A DNA stretch of 64,000 bases. Origin: Cyanobium sp. Cruz CV13-4-11. Lineage in GTDB: Bacteria > Cyanobacteriota > Cyanobacteriia > PCC-6307 > Cyanobiaceae. The position numbers were made by a program, and so were the translations under genes. The number at the start of each line of letters is the position of its first letter. The first letter of the stretch is position 1. The stretch covers positions 62,001-126,000 of the forward strand of contig NZ_JAGQCH010000001.1 of NCBI RefSeq assembly GCF_024346055.1, given 5' to 3'. Of the stretch, positions 14,653 through 23,043 are shown in pieces. The notes under the pieces are model-generated. The model did not search any database. It was not told the origin of the DNA and worked only from the letters and a program-made list of their open reading frames with translations.

Positions 14653-16110
14653 TCATGTCTGCAACCCCTCCGTCAGGTCCGCCAGTGACTGCGGCAGGTA
14701 TCCCGCTGCCTGGATCGCACGGCGGGTTTCGGGCGTGAGCGAGGGCGCGATCGCCACCTGCTCCACCTGCCAGTTCTCAAACCGTGGGAAGGCCTTGAGG
14801 AAGCGGGCCACATGGCCATCGAAGTTAGCCAGATCCTTCAACAGTGCCTGCTCTGATCGCTTGCAGCTGCCCAGCCGCAGCCGCTGCGAGGGTTCATCGA
14901 GGGCCACCAGGTCGATCTCGGTGTCGCTGCGGTCCCACCAGCCTTCAATCCGTGAGGTGAGTGGGAAATCACCCACACCCAGGCGGCTGCGTTCTTCATA
15001 CAGCTGACCCACCAGCCGCTCCAGTCCGTAGCCCTCCGCCGTCATCAGCCGCTGGTCGGCCTGCTCGACAAGGCCTTGTAGGGGGCGGAAATGGATAGCG
15101 GCGGTGGGGACCGCCAGCGCATCAAGCCAGCTGCGCAGGAAGTTATCGCGGATCGTGTAACGCCCTTTGCGGGCGTTGAGCTTGGCGAAAACCGGCAGGC
15201 GCTTTTCCACCATCTCGTATTTCTCTTCCAGCGTCTTCAGGTAGACCCACACCTGGCTACCCAGATCGGGATCCACCGAGTTCACATGGGCCAGGAGGTC
15301 GGCGTGGGTGCAGCCGGGATGGCGGGCCACGTACTTGAGCACCAGGTCGTAGCGGCCCCGCAGTTCGCGCAGAAACCAGTTGTCGGCCTCGGTGCGCAGC
15401 GGGGAGCTGCTGCTGAAGAACATCCGCTCCAGCAACGTTTGCCGATCCGCGTTGATCACCCCTTGCTCGAAGCAGTCGCGGTAGAACTTCGGCACTCCCT
15501 CGAACAGGTTCCAAAGAAACAGCAGCCGCTCCGGGCTGGCGTCCGCATGGGCCTGCAGAAGCTCCAGCAGGGAGGCGATGTCGAGGTGGCCCAGGCTGAT
15601 GGTGTCGGTGAGGCGCTGGTAGAGAGGGGCACTGCGGTCCTCCAGGAGCGCCTGCATCTCGGTGTGCAGGGAGCCCAGCACGATCAGGCCACCCTTGGCC
15701 TCGGGTGTGGCCGCCAGTCGGTCCACCTCGGATTGAAGCTCGGACGTGAAGGGATAGAGGGCCTTACGGCTGAAGTACTGGAACTCATCGAGGGCCACGA
15801 TCCAGCCCTCGGCGCAGAGTTGACCGATGCGCACCGCCAGCGAGCGCAGGTCATGGGGCAGGGGGGGGCTCACCCCGAAGTTCTCCATGAAGTCGCGGGC
15901 GGTGCTCACCACGCCGGCCGGATCGGAGTCCGGGATCTGGATGTAGAGCACCCGCTCGCGACGCTCTGGCTGCAGCAGCTCCTGCACCAGCCGGGTCTTG
16001 CCGATGCGGCGGCGCCCGGAGATCTGCAGGAAGAACCAGCGCCCGCGGCTGAGCACCTGGGCCAGCTGCGCTCGCTCCTGACGCCGGCCATAGAAGCCCC
16101 ACTCCGCCAT
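14653..16110 (-). CDS. ATPase with DUF234 nuclease-like C-terminus
   Basis: 485-residue protein of the archaeal-ATPase type. Walker A is GRRRIGKTR (about residues 32-40), Walker B WIVALDEFQYFSR (about 103-115), followed by a winged-helix region (GCTHADLLAHVNSVDPDLG). The last 130 residues match DUF234, which is related to PD-(D/E)XK nucleases: SDTEIDLVALDE then LRLGSCKRS supply the D/E and K positions. It lies 67 bases downstream of brxC on the same strand, so it may be expressed with the BREX core. Function is unknown; a DNA-cleaving or sensing accessory is an inference. Confidence 0.85.
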   Translation of the reverse strand: MAEWGFYGRRQERAQLAQVLSRGRWFFLQISGRRRIGKTRLVQELLQPERRERVLYIQIPDSDPAGVVSTARDFMENFGVSPPLPHDLRSLAVRIGQLCAEGWIVALDEFQYFSRKALYPFTSELQSEVDRLAATPEAKGGLIVLGSLHTEMQALLEDRSAPLYQRLTDTISLGHLDIASLLELLQAHADASPERLLFLWNLFEGVPKFYRDCFEQGVINADRQTLLERMFFSSSSPLRTEADNWFLRELRGRYDLVLKYVARHPGCTHADLLAHVNSVDPDLGSQVWVYLKTLEEKYEMVEKRLPVFAKLNARKGRYTIRDNFLRSWLDALAVPTAAIHFRPLQGLVEQADQRLMTAEGYGLERLVGQLYEERSRLGVGDFPLTSRIEGWWDRSDTEIDLVALDEPSQRLRLGSCKRSEQALLKDLANFDGHVARFLKAFPRFENWQVEQVAIAPSLTPETRRAIQAAGYLPQSLADLTEGLQT

Positions 16111-16177
16111 CGCGCACTTTACCTAAGACTTTTTATGTTAAACGACCAATGCTGTGCTGGCCTGGCTTCTGGGGCTA

Positions 16178-19100
16178 TCACAGGCTGATCCGATGGCCCA
16201 GCTCAAGCTCTGCCTGAGCTGATGCCCGGAGAGCATCGAGCCACTGCTGCAGCTCCTGGCTGTTGGTGATCTGGCTCAGCGGGCAGTTCACCTTCAGGGC
16301 TGAGGCCGCCACCACCTTGATGGGCGCTGCCGTTGGTGTGTCTACCGGATCTGCCAGTGCCGCCAGGCGCTGCAGCTGTTTAGGCACCTCCTCAGCGCGG
16401 TAGCGGCTCACCCGCAGCAAGGCCCGTCCTGGCTGGCTTGCGGCCTCCACATCGGTTTTGGCCGCTGCGGTGGCTGCCAGCACCTGCTCCTGTTTGCTCG
16501 CCTCCAGCCTCTGGAAGTCGGCAGTTGCCTTGAGCCGGGCTTCCTGCTCGCTGATCTCCTCCAGCGCCTTGGCCTTGGCCGCCGCCAGTCGCTCGCCCAG
16601 CTGCTTCTGCAGTTCGACTATGGCGCTTTTTGCCTGGGGGATCAGGCCGCCGGGATAGGGCTTTTCGCTCTCCAGCAGCATTCGCAGCGGAGCCACCAGA
16701 TCGGCCGGCAGGTCGGCGAATTCATCGCCGTAGCGCAGTTCAAAGGCCCGCACCTCGTCGTAGACCGTTTTCTGGTTGCCATTGAGGAACTGCTTCAGGG
16801 GGGTGAGCAGGTCTTCCTCCGCATCCAGCCAGCTGTCCTTGAAGCTCTCCAGCTGGTTAAGCAGGTAGCCGTCGTCCTTTTTGGCCATTGCTTCTGCCTT
16901 CTCGGCCCAAGGCTTCACAGCTGCAAGGAAGGGATAGCTGGCGGCTTGGGCTGCGATCTCCCGCAAGTCCTGGGCTTCTTCGGCCATCGCCATCCGGAAG
17001 GCCTCGCACGTGCTGCGGGCATCGGTGCCGAGGCTCTGCACGTTGAACAGCTCCTGGTGGAAGCGTTTCAGCGCATTCACCGTGCTCGTATCAAACTGCT
17101 CTTGCTTGCGCACGCTCACGCCACCCAGCCGGCGGCTGTTGGTGAGCGCTTCGATCACCTCCACGCTGCTGAGCAGCTCCTTCTCACGCAGCTCCAGCTT
17201 CCCGAGCCGGTACAGCCGGGCGATGAAGGAGAGCGTGGCCCAGTTGCTCCAGCCATAGGGGCGCGCCTCGAACTTGCGCACCAGATCTTCCGCGCTCAGG
17301 CGCTCGCCCAGCTTCTGCTGGCGCTCCACATCCACCAGCACCTCCTGCTCCGCCTCTGAGAGCTGGATCGCTGAACCCTCCAGCAGGTCGTCCTGCTCCC
17401 GCACCACCTGGGCCACGGTGGCTTCGCTGAAGTTGCCGCGGATCATCTTCAGCTTGGGGAAGGCCGAGCGGATCAGCTCCTGGTAGGCCTTGCTGAAACG
17501 GGTCTTGGGGTCGCCTTCGCCCACCGAGAGGGTCTGCCCGTTCACCACCAGCGCAGCGGTGCGCAAAAGCTCCTCGGCTTGGCGGGTGATCTCCTGACGC
17601 CGGGCACTGTTCTGCCTGGAGCGCACGGCCAGGATGGCGTTCAGAGCCTCGTCTTCACCGCCGCTGTTCTGGCGAATGTAGAGGTCGGTCTTGAGGTGGT
17701 TGCGGATCTGATCAAGCAACCGGTCCTTGGCCGGCAGGATCGCCATCAGCTCGGTGCCGCCCATGTTGCGGCTGTGGAGGATCCCCTCACTGCCGTAGTT
17801 GGGGTGCTCCGGTGTCACCAGGTTCACAGCCACATCGGTGTCTCTGCCCTTGATCAGGCCGTCGTCGATCTTCTGGGCAAACGGGTAGTCGTTGCCGTTG
17901 TCTTCAAAGCGGATCTTGTTGCTGCGCAGCACGTCGTCAAACACCACGCCGTGCAGGGTCTTCACCACCACTGAATCCGACACCTCCACCCGCTTGATCT
18001 CCTGCTCCACATCCTTTTCCTTGTCGGTGAGGAACTCGTAGACCTCACCGCTGCGCTGCAGGTAGCTCTGGCTCTCCAGGTTGATCAGGGCCTCCTTCAC
18101 CGCCTGCTCATGGGCGCGGATGTCGAAGTTGGGCTCCTGGATCAGCAGGATGGCGATGTTCCGCGCCGTGCTCTTGAACCCCTGCACCCACTTGAGCAGG
18201 AACAGGGCCTTGAGGATGCGCAGCTCCAGCTCGCCCACCTGGTTCTGGGCGGTCACCATTGTCTGCTGTTTGTCGGCCCGGATCACATCGCGGATGCCGT
18301 CGTAGAGCTGGTCAAAGCTGGCCAGCCGGCCCACCGGCAGCTCCTTGATGGCTTTGGCCACCTCCTGAAACACCGAGAGCATCGAGCGCTCTCCCACGGC
18401 CATGTTGCGGCCCTCGAAGATGCTGTGGGTCGCCAGGCTCTGGATCGCCTGCTGAAACAGGCTCAGCTGGTAGGGGTGAAAGGGGTAGAGGCCGCAGAAG
18501 CTCTGGCAGTCGCCCCAGCCCTTGAGCTGAATCGAGCCATCACCAAAGCGGAAAAGGGTGGTGAAGTTGTCCTTCTCCTGCTCATAGATAGCGATCAGCT
18601 GCTCCGGTTCATCCGGGGTCTTGGCCAGCAGGCGCCTTTGGATTACCTCCTGCACATCGGCGCTGGCCAGGGTGAGCTTGGTCTTGAAGCGGCCCTGGAT
18701 CTTGCTGAGATCATCGGCCTGCTCAAACTTCACCTGCCCCAGGATTCCCTCCAGGTCGGCCTGGGAGGTGATGAACACCGCGGCCCGCCCATCGGTGGCA
18801 GTAGCCAGGCTCTCCACCACGGTCTGCAGGTTGAGCAGGCGGCTGCGTTCCTGGCCGATGAACTGACCGGCCTCATCCACGAAGAAGTTGAGCCGGAAAC
18901 CCGGCGGCTGGCTGTCCAGGTACTCCTTCACCCGGCCGGCGAAGCCCTCGATTGAGAGGCGGTAGCTGTCCTTGGCGTCATTGATCACCTTCACCGCGTC
19001 GTCTTCGCTGCCACCGAACTGCTCGGCATAGGCCCTTGCGAAGCTGCGCTTGGTCACCGTGGCCAGCGCATCACGGTCGTTTTCCCAGGAGCGGCCGTTC

Positions 19101-19663
19101 ACCCGCTGATAGGTCTGCTTGAACGCCTCGAACTGGCTGCGCTTGTTGAGGTCGTGCTCGAACTGGGCCACATAGCCCTGGTTGCCGTAGTAGCCCTGCA
19201 GCTCATTGAGCACCTTCATGAACACTTCGAGGATCGGTGCTTCGTGGGTGCCGCCGATGCCATCGAACTTCTGATCGATGTTGAACAGCAGGCTGCGGGC
19301 CGGGATCGCCGCCGCCTTCTTCAGATCGGCGCGGATGATTTCGTCCTCCACCTTCGGCAGCAGGATCTCCACCGGCCGGCTGTCCTGCTCGCCCACCCGC
19401 TTCTCGCCATCCAGCATCAGCGAGAGCATTTTCAACAGGTGCGACTTGCCCGAGCCAAAGAACCCCGAGATCCACACGCCATTGGCGGTGGGGTTGTGGA
19501 GGTAGGCATCGGTGAAGGCACCCAGGCCCTTGCTCACCTCCCGGGTCACCACGTACTCGTCGAGCTCGACCTGGAGATGGCGCTCGTCGTCGGCCTTGAT
19601 CACCCCTTCGATCGGTCGATCCACCGGCTTGGCGAAGAGCTCGCGGATGGTTTGGGCTGTCAT
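16178..19663 (-). CDS. brxC: BREX P-loop protein BrxC
   Basis: Large ATPase conserved in all BREX types and needed for phage exclusion. 1,161 residues, normal for the family. Walker A is GFFGSGKSHLLKML (67-80) and Walker B LNFFVDEAGQ (about 258-267); a long helical C-terminal half includes coiled-coil stretches (QLGERLAAAKAKALEEISEQ). The start overlaps the brxB stop by ATGA. No disruption is seen. In BREX type 1 it is followed by pglX; here seven toxin-antitoxin genes plus the DUF234 ATPase intervene. Confidence 0.94.
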   Translation of the reverse strand: MTAQTIRELFAKPVDRPIEGVIKADDERHLQVELDEYVVTREVSKGLGAFTDAYLHNPTANGVWISGFFGSGKSHLLKMLSLMLDGEKRVGEQDSRPVEILLPKVEDEIIRADLKKAAAIPARSLLFNIDQKFDGIGGTHEAPILEVFMKVLNELQGYYGNQGYVAQFEHDLNKRSQFEAFKQTYQRVNGRSWENDRDALATVTKRSFARAYAEQFGGSEDDAVKVINDAKDSYRLSIEGFAGRVKEYLDSQPPGFRLNFFVDEAGQFIGQERSRLLNLQTVVESLATATDGRAAVFITSQADLEGILGQVKFEQADDLSKIQGRFKTKLTLASADVQEVIQRRLLAKTPDEPEQLIAIYEQEKDNFTTLFRFGDGSIQLKGWGDCQSFCGLYPFHPYQLSLFQQAIQSLATHSIFEGRNMAVGERSMLSVFQEVAKAIKELPVGRLASFDQLYDGIRDVIRADKQQTMVTAQNQVGELELRILKALFLLKWVQGFKSTARNIAILLIQEPNFDIRAHEQAVKEALINLESQSYLQRSGEVYEFLTDKEKDVEQEIKRVEVSDSVVVKTLHGVVFDDVLRSNKIRFEDNGNDYPFAQKIDDGLIKGRDTDVAVNLVTPEHPNYGSEGILHSRNMGGTELMAILPAKDRLLDQIRNHLKTDLYIRQNSGGEDEALNAILAVRSRQNSARRQEITRQAEELLRTAALVVNGQTLSVGEGDPKTRFSKAYQELIRSAFPKLKMIRGNFSEATVAQVVREQDDLLEGSAIQLSEAEQEVLVDVERQQKLGERLSAEDLVRKFEARPYGWSNWATLSFIARLYRLGKLELREKELLSSVEVIEALTNSRRLGGVSVRKQEQFDTSTVNALKRFHQELFNVQSLGTDARSTCEAFRMAMAEEAQDLREIAAQAASYPFLAAVKPWAEKAEAMAKKDDGYLLNQLESFKDSWLDAEEDLLTPLKQFLNGNQKTVYDEVRAFELRYGDEFADLPADLVAPLRMLLESEKPYPGGLIPQAKSAIVELQKQLGERLAAAKAKALEEISEQEARLKATADFQRLEASKQEQVLAATAAAKTDVEAASQPGRALLRVSRYRAEEVPKQLQRLAALADPVDTPTAAPIKVVAASALKVNCPLSQITNSQELQQWLDALRASAQAELELGHRISL

Positions 19664-20274
19664 GAGATCTTGATATCGAAGTAGTCGAGGTTGGTGGCGC
19701 GGTAGTGCTGGTTTTCGATCTTGCTGGCCGTTGTCGTGCCGAACAGGCGCAGGTACGAGCCGCCGTCGGCGTCCTGGGAGTACTCGCCGGGGAAGAAGAT
19801 CACCACCGGGTGGCGCACCATCGCCGGCTGCAGCGCTTCCAGGATCGTGTGGGTGCGCAGGAACGGGTAGATCCGGCCTGATCCGGTGATCAGGCTGATC
19901 TGGGCGTCGTTCCCTAGCGCCTCCATCAGCTTTGGCACCAGGGCCGTGGTGGGTTCGGCCACGTTCTGGAGGGTGTCGAACAGGTCGCTCTTGCTCCAGC
20001 TCGCCTCTTCTTGCAGCACCACATCCAGGTAGCCCTTGGCCTCCAGCAGCTGCAGCACCAGCTCAAACAGATCCACGTGCTTCACCCGCAGTCCCTGCTT
20101 ACGCAGAAACTGCTCGGCTCCCTTCACCACCACCCGCAGCTGGTCTTCATCGGCGGGGCTGTAGGTCTGGATGAAGATCGGCACCTCCTTGGCCACACCC
20201 CGCATCTCCAGGAACTCGGGGCGGGTGAGCACCTCCTGCAGGCGCTTGTCGAGGCCGGTGACGCTGCTGCTCAT
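19660..20274 (-). CDS. brxB: BREX protein BrxB (DUF1788)
   Basis: 204-residue BrxB, a core BREX protein without known enzymatic activity. Recognised by the DUF1788 pattern, including KVPIFIQTY-like KEVPIFIQTYSP near the N-terminus and SGRIYPFLRTHTILEALQP plus HPVVIFFPGEYS near residues 140-175. It overlaps brxA upstream and brxC downstream by ATGA, making a coupled trio. Length and context agree with type 1 BREX. Confidence 0.93.
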   Translation of the reverse strand: MSSSVTGLDKRLQEVLTRPEFLEMRGVAKEVPIFIQTYSPADEDQLRVVVKGAEQFLRKQGLRVKHVDLFELVLQLLEAKGYLDVVLQEEASWSKSDLFDTLQNVAEPTTALVPKLMEALGNDAQISLITGSGRIYPFLRTHTILEALQPAMVRHPVVIFFPGEYSQDADGGSYLRLFGTTTASKIENQHYRATNLDYFDIKIS

Positions 20275-20966
20275 GCCGTTATCCGTTGCGCACGGCGTAC
20301 CCGCTTGGCTGCCGGTTGGACCGTCGGCGCTGGACTGAGCAGAAAGCCACCCAGTAGGGCCGGGTCTTCCTGCTCCACCAGCCCATGGGCCTTCGGTGAG
20401 AGCAGGGGACGCTGCACCGTGCCGAGCGTTCCTCCCTTGCCCGCTTTCCCTGCCAACAGGCCGGCATCACGCAGCATGTGCAGGAGGGTGGAGCGGATCT
20501 TCTGCTGGGAGGAAGGAGACAGAGCTGCCACCTCGGGGTGTGCACGTTCGCAGGCCTCGTAAAAGCCCGCCATGTCGGAGCGTCGCAGCACCGGATCGAG
20601 GCTGCTGAGCTTCCTTGCCAGGACTTCGCGCGTCAGGTCGAGTGCGATCGCGATCCGCTTGAGCACGGCCAGCCAGGCCATGGCGTTGCGCTCATCGCTG
20701 CTGCCCTGCGCCAGCAGCTCGAGTTGGGATGGGTTGAGCTGTTGCAACCGCTGCCGCAGTTCGGACTCCAGCCGCTTGGCCGTGCTGGCCGATCGGGCCT
20801 GGAGGGCATTGCGCTCCAGCACAGCCGCCTTGGTCTTGCGCCAGTCTCCCTGCTCCAGGTGGACCTGGGCGACCACGCTGGCCAGTTCTGGCCTCAAGCT
20901 GGCGGCGGTGAAGCTGAGGCAATAGCGGCTCGCCTGTTCGGCGGTGCGGGCCAAGGCGATCAGCAT
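20271..20966 (-). CDS. brxA: BREX protein BrxA (DUF1819)
   Basis: First gene of the BREX operon. BrxA is a small DNA-binding NusB-like protein. Family features are YCLSFTAASLRPELASVVAQVH and ALQARSASTAKRLESELRQ near the N-terminus. The ATG at 20966 places the first conserved tyrosine at residue 14 and gives 231 residues; an ATG at 21041 in frame would add 25 proline-rich residues. Neither has a clear ribosome-binding site. The proline/alanine/arginine-rich C-terminus is less conserved. The promoter should lie within 20967-21228, shared with divergent aroE. Confidence 0.88.
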   Translation of the reverse strand: MLIALARTAEQASRYCLSFTAASLRPELASVVAQVHLEQGDWRKTKAAVLERNALQARSASTAKRLESELRQRLQQLNPSQLELLAQGSSDERNAMAWLAVLKRIAIALDLTREVLARKLSSLDPVLRRSDMAGFYEACERAHPEVAALSPSSQQKIRSTLLHMLRDAGLLAGKAGKGGTLGTVQRPLLSPKAHGLVEQEDPALLGGFLLSPAPTVQPAAKRVRRAQRITA

Positions 20967-21228
20967 CAGGCTGCGACGCAATCTTGGCACCGGGATGGGG
21001 GGCTTGGGGGTCAAGGGGGTGTGGCGCCCTGGGCGATCCATGGCCCGGAAGCTAGGGGGCCTGGCCGATTTGGAAGCTCTCCTACGTGCGAAACAGCAGA
21101 GCGAGGTGAAGTCGATGCAGAGGCTGCGGGAGGTGAACGCGTCAACGAACCATCCGGCTGCCCCATCGCCCCACCCCTGCCAGCCTGGGGCCTCCCGCCG
21201 GCTCGCCTTGATCCCTCCCCAGAAGCAG

Positions 21229-22056
21229 ATGACCGGCATGCTCGGCCACCCGGTGGCCGAGAACCCGATCGATCGGATGTTCGATGCGGTCTATGCCCAC
21301 CACGGGCTGTGCTGGCAGTTCTGGAAGAACGACATCGCCAACACGGCCGACCTGGCCCTGGCGGTGCGGGCCCTGGTGCCCCTGGGCTACAGCGGCATGG
21401 CCATCACCGTGCCCTACAAGGTGGCGGTGCTGCCCCTGCTTGATGCCGTCGATGACGACGTACGAGCCATCGGCGCCGCCAACTACATCACGATCGAGGC
21501 GGGCCGCCTGATCGGCCACAACAACGACGGCAAGGGGGTGGTGAAGGCGATCGAGAAGCTGGCGCCCCTGGCGGGCCGGCGGGTGGTGATGCTCGGGGCC
21601 GGCGGTGCCGGTCGGGCGATGGCGGTGGAGATGGCCTGGGCCGGCGCGTCCCACCTCACCCTGATCACCCGGCGGCAGGAGCAGGGCCAGGAGGTGGCCG
21701 ACACCGTCACCCGGGCCTCCGGGGTGCCGGCGGTGTGGCAGGCCTGGGAGGGGGAGGTGGCGCTGCCGGCGGGCACCACCCTGCTGATGAATGCCACCCA
21801 CCTGGGCTGCGCGCCGGAGCTGGAGCCGGTGCCCGTCCGCTGGGACACGGTGGATCCGGCCTGCGTGGTGGTCGATGTGATCACCAACCCCCGCATCACC
21901 CCCTTCCTGGCCACGGCGCGGCAGCACGGCTGCCCGGTGGTGGATGGCGTCGAGATGCTGGTGCAGCTGGCCATGCAGATCTTCGAGCAGTGGACCGGCG
22001 TGACCCCCGAGGAGGCGGTGTTCCAGCGCGCCGTGGCCGAGGCCCTCGGGGAGTGA
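21229..22056 (+). CDS. Shikimate/quinate dehydrogenase family protein
   Basis: AroE-family NADP-dependent oxidoreductase, expected to interconvert 3-dehydroshikimate and shikimate. The substrate domain starts MTGMLGHPVAENPIDRMFDA and has AITVPYKVAVLP with the catalytic lysine; DDVRAIGAANY and IGHNNDGKG carry the usual asparagine and aspartate. The nucleotide domain has VVMLGAGGAGRAMAVEMAWAG. The usual SxS of the substrate site reads AENP, so specificity may differ from classical AroE. ATG 21229 leaves only three residues before the first conserved glycine; a TTG at 21208 is possible. The 5' end borders the BREX island, and a few N-terminal codons may have been replaced. Confidence 0.85.
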   Translation: MTGMLGHPVAENPIDRMFDAVYAHHGLCWQFWKNDIANTADLALAVRALVPLGYSGMAITVPYKVAVLPLLDAVDDDVRAIGAANYITIEAGRLIGHNNDGKGVVKAIEKLAPLAGRRVVMLGAGGAGRAMAVEMAWAGASHLTLITRRQEQGQEVADTVTRASGVPAVWQAWEGEVALPAGTTLLMNATHLGCAPELEPVPVRWDTVDPACVVVDVITNPRITPFLATARQHGCPVVDGVEMLVQLAMQIFEQWTGVTPEEAVFQRAVAEALGE

Positions 22057-22099
22057 GTCCGGCGCCCTTACGTTGGCGGGCGTTGTCTCCGGCATCCCC

Positions 22100-22414
22100 A
22101 TGACCCGGGTTGTCTCTCTCGCCGCCCTTGCGGCCCTCGGCTTCCTGGCCGGGTGCGGCCGCCCCGATGGCCGGGCCCTGCAGACCATCGCTTGCCAGCA
22201 GGTGGCCAACACGATCGACCTCCAGTCGGTGGGCCAGATCGATGCGCTTCGCAAGGCCCTCGGCCTGGCACCGGGCGTCGATCCGATCGGCACCTGCCGT
22301 GAGCTCGGCGTCACCATGGACGCCGGCGCCCCCGGGGCGGGCTCCCCAGCGCCGGGCGGTTCCGGCGGTGAAGCCGAAGAGGGCGAGAACGGCGGTGAGG
22401 AACGCGGCGAGTGA
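22100..22414 (+). CDS. Predicted lipoprotein of unknown function
   Basis: 104-residue protein with a lipoprotein signal: MTRVVSLAALAALGF followed by LAGC, the lipobox cysteine. The mature part has a short helical segment (CQQVANTIDLQSVGQIDALRKALGL) with two further cysteines and ends in a glycine/glutamate-rich acidic tail. The family is not recognised. It follows the AroE-family gene by 43 bases on the same strand and may be co-transcribed. Confidence 0.65.
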   Translation: MTRVVSLAALAALGFLAGCGRPDGRALQTIACQQVANTIDLQSVGQIDALRKALGLAPGVDPIGTCRELGVTMDAGAPGAGSPAPGGSGGEAEEGENGGEERGE

Positions 22415-22418
22415 GGCC

Positions 22419-22976
22419 CTAGGCCGCCTGCAGCACCCGCCAGCGGCCCCGCAGCACCTGCCGCAGCGCCGCCATCGCGGCCCCGGCTTCCTCGGCTGCC
22501 TCGCCGCTCTCCACGCCCGTTTCCGGCAGCCAGCCCAGCCAGGGCAGGCCGTCGCGGCGGCGCAGTGCCGGCTGCCAGTCGCCGCCCACCTGCACCAGCC
22601 CGGCCAGGGGCACCCGCCAGTGCTCCAGCAGGGCGGCGCCGGCCGCCGGCAGCCCCGTGGCCATCTGTTCGCCCCGCAGCACCAGCAGGCAGGGCTGGCG
22701 CCAGGCCCCGAGGGCCTCGGCCCAGCTGCCGCCCCGCTCCAGCGGCAGCCCCGGATCCAGGGGTAGGGCGGCCAGCCACGGGCTCGCCGCCCCCGCCGTC
22801 AGGGCCGTCAGGCCGGCATCGGGATCGCCGGCGCCGGCCAGCTGCCGCAGGGCGACACCTTCAGCGTCGGCGAGCCGCGCCGCCACCGCCGCCAGGCCCT
22901 CCAGCTCCCGCCGCAACCCCAGCCCCACCAGCAGCAGGCCGCCGCAGCGCTCCGTTTCGGCCCCTGAAACCGACAT
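22419..22976 (-). CDS. Conserved cyanobacterial hypothetical protein
   Basis: 185-residue protein starting MSVSGAETERCGGLLLVGLG. The sequence alternates short hydrophobic strands and helices (GLLLVGLGLRRELEGLAAVA, CLLVLRGEQMATGLPAAGA), suggestive of an alpha/beta fold, but no nucleotide-binding or catalytic motif is obvious. No function is assigned. It is divergent from prs with a 67-base spacer holding both promoters. Codon use and third-position GC match the neighbours, supporting a real gene. Confidence 0.65.
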   Translation of the reverse strand: MSVSGAETERCGGLLLVGLGLRRELEGLAAVAARLADAEGVALRQLAGAGDPDAGLTALTAGAASPWLAALPLDPGLPLERGGSWAEALGAWRQPCLLVLRGEQMATGLPAAGAALLEHWRVPLAGLVQVGGDWQPALRRRDGLPWLGWLPETGVESGEAAEEAGAAMAALRQVLRGRWRVLQAA

Positions 22977-23043
22977 GGTTGTTTGCACTGTCCGGGCCGT
23001 CTCGCTTCTACCATCGTGCTGCGAAGCAACGCCGCCTGCGCCC

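Noticed and set aside
1-21228. Possible prophage or transposon carrying the island
   Set aside because: No integrase, transposase, terminal repeats or structural phage genes were seen within the window; the left edge is not visible.
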